A DNA stretch of 64,000 bases from Achatina immaculata (Eukaryota; Mollusca; Gastropoda; Stylommatophora; Achatinidae), in contig CM019713.1 in NCBI GenBank assembly GCA_009760885.1, forward strand, positions 27,562,927-27,626,926, in the 5' to 3' direction. Position numbers and translations under genes: made by a program. The notes below the pieces were generated by a model, which did no database searches, was not told the origin of the DNA, and worked only from the letters and a program-made list of their open reading frames with translations. Shown here piece after piece: positions 57,640-64,000 of the stretch. The number at the start of each line of letters is the position of its first letter. Within the stretch, counting starts at the first letter, position 1.

Positions 57640-57890
57640 TGTGGTGGTATAGGGGTTAGTGCAATTGCCTGCCAGTCAGAAGGTCCCTCACTACTCAGTT
57701 TTGTACTTGGGTGAATTTTTTTGACCAGCTGGCACTGGGGTCAGCCCAGCCTCCAAAAATGAGTATTTCCTTAGGAAAATGAATGCAGTGAGGACAGATA
57801 CTGGCACCCTTACCTGAAATACTGTGTGACCTAGAAATGTGCAAGCACTAACACTTCACCCTGCAATGGCATGCATGCGCTACAGAATAT
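57640..57890 (+). mobile_element. tRNA-derived SINE, forward, diverged
   Basis: A-box-like ggtataggggttagtgcaat; a body with actggggtcagcccagcctc and aaaaatgagtatttcc, as in the 47600 copy; end block gcactaacacttcaccctgc. Confidence 0.7.
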
Positions 57891-57984
57891 ACGGTTTTTT
57901 CCTCTTTTCTTTGGATGTTTTATGATTAAAAAAAAATTATGTCAATTATTTTTTGAGCAAATGTAAAAGGGAAATGAACAAACT

Positions 57985-58815
57985 TTGTTTTTCAAAAAGT
58001 GAAGAATTGGGCAGCAGGCCTGTCTGACATTCTGTTTTTCATTAATTCAGGTTCCACTCAACTTTTAAACATTCACTTTACCACATAAAGTAATAGAAAC
58101 GTAAAGAGCAGGGGAACATTTTGAAATAACAAAAAAAATGTACATTTAGTCTCTTATTCAAACATGTGACAGATTATAAAAAGATTAAATACACATAATG
58201 TAATTACTGTCACATTTACACATGCAACACAGTGATATTACTACACAAGTTAATATACATTAATAAAATTATTGTTGGCACTGTGTAAACATTCTCTGAT
58301 TATTAAACAGTTAAAGTGCGAGGAAAATACATTTCTTAAAGAGACATATAATCAGATTCAAGCAGATACTGGAAAATGTTAATGTTGAAAAGAATGAATA
58401 TTACTTATGAGTTGTAGATGTGATGGAGGATTGTTACTAAAGTGAGCAGAAGAGTAAGCAAGGCTCTTTTTTGTGCAGGACAAGTTTTGGTTTTGAAAGA
58501 AGACAATTGTTTAGATGCTGATTATGTTTTGGATTAGATTTAAATAGTGACCAGAAAGCAGGTGGAGCATTCTGTAGCAGAATTTTATAAACTAATTTGC
58601 TTTTACTTAAAATGAATATACTTTTGAGAGGCAGATTCTGAACTGTTTGTGTAGTTCTGTGGTCTGTGCTGAATGCCTGCCGCTAATAAGATGTGCTGCT
58701 CACCTTTGAAGTGGGTAAAGGCATTTTTGTTATAGACACTGAGCAGCCATCCCAGATTGTGGGACAGTAATCTAAATGTGTCTGTATTTGTAATGTATGT
58801 GCATAAGTGAAAGAT
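57985..58815 (-). mobile_element. non-LTR retrotransposon 3' part (family A), decayed
   Basis: The 3' end (gaagaattgggcagcaggcc-tgtctgacattctg on +) joins an RT C-terminal remnant at 58400-58815 (attttataaactaatttgct, gcagccatcccagattgtgg). Both are homologous to 43205-43920 and 100-550. Confidence 0.8.
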
Positions 58816-59458
58816 CTTTTATCAGTTCTAAGTCATATTTTGGTATATTTTTTCCTCTATTTTACAGCATGATATTCTTGACTTTTGAAGTGTATTTCTT
58901 CAGTCAGTGTTTAATCAACCCTTTTTTAAAATCTATTAAACTTATCTTTAACATGAGCCACACTGAACACCCTCTGCTCTCAATAACATGTTGTCATTTA
59001 ATATAACCCAAATGAGATAACTTTCTTCTCTTGATGAAGCTGAGGAGTCAGTTTTCATGTAGTATTCTGAAGTATTTAGGAACCATCTGAAAAATCCCCT
59101 TAATTATCTTTCAACATAGATTCCACATAGGGTGACAAATAAATAGAAGGAAACTTGAAGTGAAGGCAAAGAGGTCAGCTAAAGTGGTAGCTCATCATGT
59201 GACTGCTCTGAGTATTGCCTGTGATTTTGTATTCATCTGTGCCTTCATATCTCTGTCCTATCTCCAGATAGTTCAGTTCATTCTCATTCTACACTGGAAC
59301 TGAGAAAGGTGAAGCAATCATCCATGAGGAATTGTTATGTTAATTTATTTCATTGCTTTTTTCTATATTACTGAAATATTTGGCTGAAATATTGATTCAT
59401 TTTTTCTTTTGTGAAAGTTTTTTTTCTAATGAAAGAACATTTATCACTTCATCTTCAG

Positions 59459-59564
59459 ACATATGTGGCGGTACAAGCTGCATCCAGATTACCTTTTCCT
59501 TATGTTCTTTGTGCGATGTCAGCTCACAGTTACTGTTGTGGTGATCATAGTATTGGGGCCCAAG
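59459..59564 (+). CDS. GPR158: GPR158-like receptor, third extracellular loop and TM7 exon
   Basis: The acceptor is atcacttcatcttcag and the donor CCCAAG|gtaact. The first base completes a Lys codon; 35 codons follow. It reads HMWRYKLHPDYLFLMFFVRC and then QLTVTVVVIIVLGPK, completing the heptahelical domain. The Q/H-L-T-V-T-V core and the P-K end of TM7 match GPR158/GPR179. The frame runs in phase 0 into the next exon. Confidence 0.94.
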
Positions 59565-59641
59565 GTAACTATTGTTTGTGATTTAGCTCATGTATGCAGA
59601 AATTTAGCAAGACAAATAACATGAGACACTTGTTCCTTTAA

Positions 59642-59925
59642 GTTTCAAGTCTCCTTACATGCATCTCCAAGTCAAGCCTCAGATCTTTACAAGCAGCTTC
59701 AAGCTGAGTCTAAAGTCCTTACATGCTTCTCCAAGTCAGGCCTCATATCTTTACAAGCAGCTTCAAGCTGAGTCTAAAGTCCTTACATGCTTCTCCAAGT
59801 CAGGCCTCATATCTTTACAAGCAGCTTCAAGCTGAGTCTAAAGTCCTTACATGCTTCTCCAAGTCAGGTCGTAATATGGGTCTCAGGTCCTTCCATGCAG
59901 CTTCAAGTTGAGAGTCATGTCAAGT
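59642..59925. repeat. 63-bp tandem repeat, about 4 copies
   Basis: The unit contains cttacatgcttctccaagtc and aagcagcttcaagctgagtc. It starts about 80 bp after the TM7-exon donor. Confidence 0.93.
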
Positions 59926-60039
59926 GATGAGTCACTTGCAAACAGCTTAAAGTAAGAGAACACAATTTTGTATGATTAGAGCTTGAAAAAATCGTAGACA
60001 AAGCACTTTAGTGAGACATGTGAGAAAGAAAAATCACAG

Positions 60040-60270
60040 GAGAATTACCTGGGATTCGAACACGGACTCCAGTAGGACGAGCAGCCATCTAGCCATGAGA
60101 GAACAGCTACTAACCGACTGAGCCATCTCAGACCCCCATCAAAAGGTCTTTTGAAAGCAAAGTCATTAGTGCTGTTCAGCCGACACGAAGGATCATGACA
60201 CCCGGAAAGAAATGAGGTCGTGACACAGAAATTCCGTAACTTAGATCCAGTCTCTCTAGCAGGTACCAAT
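60040..60270 (-). mobile_element. tRNA-derived repeat, reverse orientation
   Basis: Reverse-complemented, it reads atggctcagtcggttagtag (A box) and gtgttcgaatcccaggtaat (B box). Unlike the other SINEs, its body (tcattagtgctgttcagccg on +) is not shared with them. Confidence 0.65.
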
Positions 60271-61340
60271 TTTTAGACAAACATACACACGGTCTCCTGC
60301 CATGTCTGGTGCATACTTGAACAACAACAGCAAACGAACAAATACTTTTTTTTTCTCAAACAGCTTAAAGTTTAGTCAAGTCAAATCTGAAGTCCATGAG
60401 CCAGAATGTCAAACAAGTGACAGTTAGTTCTAGTTACCAGATTTATTATGGTCGACACCAAGGGGCCTTTGTGTGTTATTGAAGAGTTCCTACCATTTGT
60501 AAGGACTGATAATTCATGAGTTTTTTATAATTTCATACAAATCTTACAAAGAACACAGAAAAAATTAATTTGTTTAGGTTGAATTTGTTTTTTTCTACCT
60601 AAATAAATTAGTTTAAAAATTTTTTTTTTATTTAGATAGAATAAAACACATTCTACCTTTAAGTCTGGATTTTGAAGAGTTTTTTAAAAATATGAGACAC
60701 ACGTAGGATTTTTGCTATTTTTTAAAAAATGAATCATGACTAGATAATGGAGCAGTACATGTGTAGGCTCTCTCTCTTTCACACACACACATACACACGT
60801 GCACATGCACACACACACCTCACACAAACACACTCACACACAGACCTTCAATCACTATGAGCCCCCTCCCCAAAAAACCTTTTGGTCCCACCCTTAAAAA
60901 AGGAAAAACCCCCAGGAATCAGAGTGTTTGCACTGGCTGGACTCCCCCATAGGACCTAGGACCTAGGACCTCCTATGTTTTGAAAGTTATCACATAAATC
61001 CAACCTCTGCAGCCTAAAATTTATTCTCTCACTTTCACCCTAAAACAAGTGTGATATTATGAATGTGATCGTAATGGTGATTGTTTATTTTGTCTTAGAT
61101 TCTATATGTGCCTCTCTTGTTCTTGGCTCCTTTACTTTGTCTAAGGTTCAAAGGTTCAAAATCAAACTCCAGCATCATTGTATTCAGGACAGCCCCATAT
61201 ATACTCTGCCACATGCCGCAGCATCTATCCAAGAGTATGTTTGCTAGTAGTTCCCATCAAATGTTGGTTGTTTACGATGTGTTTTCTGCCACATTCAGAT
61301 TTCCTACCAGGACCCTTAGTTTGTACTAACTAGAGCAATT
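60270..61340. other. intronic interval, no exon seen
   Basis: AT-rich apart from the CA tract and a triplicated ggacctagg near 60953-60971. Confidence 0.5.
60775..60845. repeat. (CA)n-rich tract
   Basis: Interrupted CA/CACA run. Confidence 0.9.
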
Positions 61341-61344
61341 GCTT

Positions 61345-61700
61345 CACAGCTACATTTTTCTTTCATTGCCGCACTTCATTTTCTTGCAGTCTTTCCAGTA
61401 TGACTTTAGCAATGTTACCCTTGTCCACTCTCAGTCTGCCATTTATTTTAGCAAGTCTGTCTGCCACTTCATTGCCATGTATTCCTGACTGCCATGGACA
61501 ATAAAGCCACATCAGACTCCTCACAGTTGACTTGCTTAACAGATGAATCTATTCTTTTTGAAGCATTTTTTTTCTCAGTCTTGTGAAGCATACTCTGTGA
61601 ATTAGTCACAATGATGCCATTTTTATCTAAACTTTGTCGAAATGCCCCATTACATAACATCTGGCCAACGCAGAGGGATAAAACTGAACAGATCACAGAT
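61345..61700 (-). mobile_element. retrotransposon RNase H domain fragment
   Basis: The reverse strand encodes SGIHGNEVADRLAKINGRLR, the C-terminal RNase H signature (G-I-x-G-N-E-x-A-D-x-L-A-K). It is preceded in another frame by NGIIVTNSQSMLHKTEKKN. It is probably from an I/Jockey-type LINE that carries RNase H. Confidence 0.75.
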
Positions 61701-61704
61701 TCAG

Positions 61705-62340
61705 TTTAATTATGTCTAACATGGAAATGAAACAAATGAAACATTCATTATCTTAGATATCTTATTAATACTGCACTATGGCAAAGCTGTTAACTTGATT
61801 GACCAAAGAAATGTTAGAACTGCTTATTTTTATATCTAAGACTAATTCAGGACAAGTCTTTAAAGTGATTCAACTGACTCAGATCAATAACTGTGCCTTA
61901 TCTATGCATAAATATCTTACTAGATTTGCCAACATTTTTCTGAAAGCCTGCTCCCCTGAGCAAGAAAACCTTAAAGAAATGAATCATGTGTATGCCAACA
62001 AGCTGATTTATTAAGAGCATGATTGGTTGAATCTGTAATGATAGATTCTCTGTACTAGTCACAGACTTAAAGCAGTGGGGCTAAATGCTGTTGCTGCAAC
62101 TTTCATTTAATACAGCTGTAAAAACTGGTATTCAGCATGCTTTACAGAAGACAAAATGCCTCTGAATGTGGACATTATCAGGTGAGGCACTCTGCATTGC
62201 ACAACATGTTGATATCAGTAGAATTAAGGTTGAAATAAGATGTCATGCAGCATCACTCTCATAAAATATGGGACCTTCGTTTGAATCACAGCAGATAAAC
62301 AGGAAACAAAACCATGTTTATGTGGAACACAATGTCTTTC
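61705..62340. other. intronic interval, no further exon seen
   Basis: A 71-codon + frame (61799-62014) has no family match or splice support. Confidence 0.45.
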
Positions 62341-62342
62341 AG

Positions 62343-62522
62343 TTATGGTATGCCCATAGACCACCTGACGAAGATCACTGCCGCTCACGTGCGTACTCCC
62401 AGTCAGACGTGCAAGACAGCTCATCACCAGAAACCATGAAGTTGAATGTGGGGATATCCTCCAATGGGGATGTTGAGGTGGGTGAGATAAGCCTCACTGA
62501 GATGGACCCTGAAGACATAAGG
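62343..62522 (+). CDS. GPR158: GPR158-like receptor, proximal cytoplasmic tail exon
   Basis: The acceptor is acaatgtctttcag and the donor AGG|gtaagg; the exon is 60 codons, phase 0 at both ends. It starts LWYAHRPPDEDHCRSRAYSQ, directly after TM7, and ends GEISLTEMDPEDIR. M/L-D-P-E-D-I-R is a conserved tail motif of the family that leads into a coiled-coil segment. In between is a Ser-rich acidic linker typical of a disordered tail. An overlapping open frame extends into the upstream intron, but the acceptor and family match favour the start at 62343. Confidence 0.93.
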
Positions 62523-62524
62523 GT

Positions 62525-63745
62525 AAGGGTAAGAGGAAAAAAAGTTATCAGTTTAATCTTTTCTTATCTTATCTGTTTATGCTGTTTGAGATGAATCTTA
62601 CCTCTCTTATTTTGTTTTTATCTCCTGTATTTTTATGTTTTTGAAAACTTCTAATTTTTGACTTTTATTTGAGTGTTTATCTGCTTTAAACTGGTTTAAA
62701 AATATCATCTGAACTGTACGGTGTCATGAAAACTAATCCATCCAATAGTTTTGAACCACTGAAACATGCTGGCTCTGGTGCAGAATTTTCATAAAAATAA
62801 GAACATAAGGGAAATCAACTGATACTCATCTACAGAACAAAAAGTGATGTAAAATAAATAAGGAGACAGATTTTGCAAAGACATTTTTGGATAGAGCAAA
62901 AAATACAGTGTTTGAAACAGTGTTCTAAGTTCAGAAAAGATAAAAGTTTAAAAGCATGCACAATCATTGAAAGTATCATGATAGTCACCATTGAAAGTAT
63001 CATGATAGTCTATAAAAAATTATGTGCTGTACATAAAAAACAAAGCTTTAATCCATGACATTGAGGCAGGAAACTTCTGAGTAAGTAGATTTATATAAGG
63101 AACTGTAACTTTCTTTCACAGACTGTAACACAACCAGAGACCTGCTGAGGTCAGAAGAAGGATATTCCACATTAAACAAGCTTTTAACCTTTAAACTGTT
63201 ACTGTATTAAATATAATTCTTATAAAATAATTAATGAAAAAAAAACTGCACCATTCGTGATTTAGGTTAATTAACTTTTTATTTTATTTATTTTACATTT
63301 TGTAAATAATTGCATGAAAAAAATTATTCATATTATCATTTGACTTAGCAACTAGAAGACTAAAAGGTTAAAGAAACTGTGGCCATATGAAGTAAAAGAG
63401 AGTCTAAATAGAGTTTTAAAAAAGGGCTTAGCTGCATTTGATATCTTCAGTTTTTCAACAAAAAAAAAAGCATAGCTTAGAGTTAAAATGAATACTCCTT
63501 TACTATTTAGCCTCTCCCTGCCAAAGTAATGACTCTGAGTTTTAAATTTATTCAGCTTTTGTGATGATCATATTTCCTTCCTTTGTTCCTTCAGCTGAAT
63601 GTTCCGAGGTCATAGCTTTGCTATATAATCTATAATTACATTTACCTTAAAAAACATATGGAAGATTTAATCATTAATCAAGTGTTTAATACATCTACAC
63701 ACTAAAGCTGTGAGTATGTAATCTGTTCTGTAATATTATGTTATT
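62525..63745. other. intron, no feature seen
   Basis: AT-rich with a short direct repeat (attgaaagtatcatgatagt) at about 62967-63011. Confidence 0.55.
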
Positions 63746-63748
63746 CAG

Positions 63749-64000
63749 GCTGAACTCAAGCGATTGTACACTCAGTTACAAATCTACAAAACTAAGACTA
63801 TGCGAAAAGACAACCCACACATCTCCAAGCGCAGAGGTGGACGAAAGCAGACTCACCGCCGTTTCTCGCTACAGGCTTTTCATCACAAACATCGCCATCA
63901 GCATGACCATGACCATGACCATGAGATGTCCAAGACACCAGAGGAATCCACTAACTCAGCAGAAGCAGTGGCTTTTTCTATAGAGCCTAATGTCAAAGAG
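63749..64000 (+). CDS. GPR158: GPR158-like receptor, tail exon with E-L-K-x-L-Y coiled coil and His/Asp-rich run (continues off window)
   Basis: The acceptor is ttatgttattcag; 84 codons stay open to the window edge. It starts AELKRLYTQLQIYKTKTMRK and then DNPHISKRR, which matches the conserved E-L-K-K-L-Y-A-Q-L...N-P-H tail segment of GPR158. It continues with a basic stretch, then a histidine/aspartate-rich run (HHKHRHQHDHDHDHE) encoded by repeated catgac units. The end is an acidic Ser/Thr-rich piece. In vertebrates the tail recruits RGS7-Gbeta5; that role here is inferred. The stop codon lies beyond the window. Confidence 0.92.

Larger units (their letters stand above)
24033..64000 (+). 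other. GPR158: GPR158/GPR179-like class C receptor gene, partial (9 exons, 5' and 3' incomplete)
   Basis: This is the gene locus. Exons: 24033-24141, 32579-32926, 46588-46656, 50245-50354, 54503-54741, 56735-56873, 59459-59564, 62343-62522 and 63749-64000. Joined, they give 1552 nt and 517 whole codons in one frame. Every internal intron is GT-AG, with phases 0,0,0,2,1,2,0,0. Intron lengths are 8437, 13661, 3588, 4148, 1993, 2585, 2778 and 1226 bp. The protein matches, from memory of the family, the GPR158/GPR179 layout: end of Cache-type ectodomain, EGF-like Cys segment, seven membrane helices, then a tail with the D-P-E-D-I-R / E-L-K-x-L-Y motif. Vertebrate GPR158 is a glycine-responsive, neuronal plasma-membrane receptor that recruits RGS7-Gbeta5; whether this homologue does so is inference. 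Exons for the signal peptide and Cache domain should lie 5' but were not recognised in 1-24 kb. Confidence 0.93.

Noticed and set aside
62268..62342. Extending the 62343 exon leftward to the ATG at 62268
   Set aside because: A good acceptor at 62342, phase-0 continuity from 59564 and the family alignment place the exon start at 62343.

Overview
The window is eukaryotic, intron-rich and very repeat-dense. Long introns, GT-AG splice sites, tRNA-derived SINEs, many non-LTR retrotransposon fragments, mariner/Tc1 elements and abundant minisatellites point to an invertebrate animal. The style of receptor gene and repeats fits a mollusc, probably a gastropod, but that is inference.

One host gene is recognisable. 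Nine exons on the + strand, from 24033 to the right edge, encode 517 residues of a class C (family 3) G-protein-coupled receptor of the GPR158/GPR179 group (metabotropic glycine receptor / orphan class C receptors). The joined exons give the end of the ectodomain with its EGF-like cysteines, seven membrane segments, and a cytoplasmic tail with the conserved D-P-E-D-I-R and E-L-K-x-L-Y motif. All eight internal junctions keep frame with GT-AG borders. The 5' ectodomain exons and the 3' end were not found; the gene runs off the right edge.

Layout: 1-24 kb has no recognised exon and carries LINE fragments, two DNA-transposon remnants, SINEs and minisatellites, including a 2.3 kb array of 45-bp units (14476-16798) and a 1 kb array of 32-bp units (7598-8621). 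A nested transposon cluster at 20.5-23.8 kb shows insertions with clean target-site duplications. 24-32.6 kb is intron 1 of the visible exons, with a long TG-rich array, an (ACT)n tract, an antisense 18S rDNA fragment and more arrays. 32.9-46.6 kb is a 13.7 kb intron with a nearly full-length but decayed Tc1 element, an EN-RT LINE fragment and several arrays. 46.6-64 kb has the remaining exons at 1.2-4.1 kb spacing, with a 29-bp array (47995-49328), SINEs and one LINE copy bounded by an 11-bp target-site duplication.

Most long open frames in the window are not genes. They arise from tandem units whose length is a multiple of three, or from arrays that happen to lack stops. I see no new multi-gene system. 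The points most worth a second look are the unusual juxtamembrane region of the receptor (a perfect hairpin where relatives have a Cys-rich stretch), the nested insertions, the internally deleted mariner, and the divergent 18S rDNA fragment.
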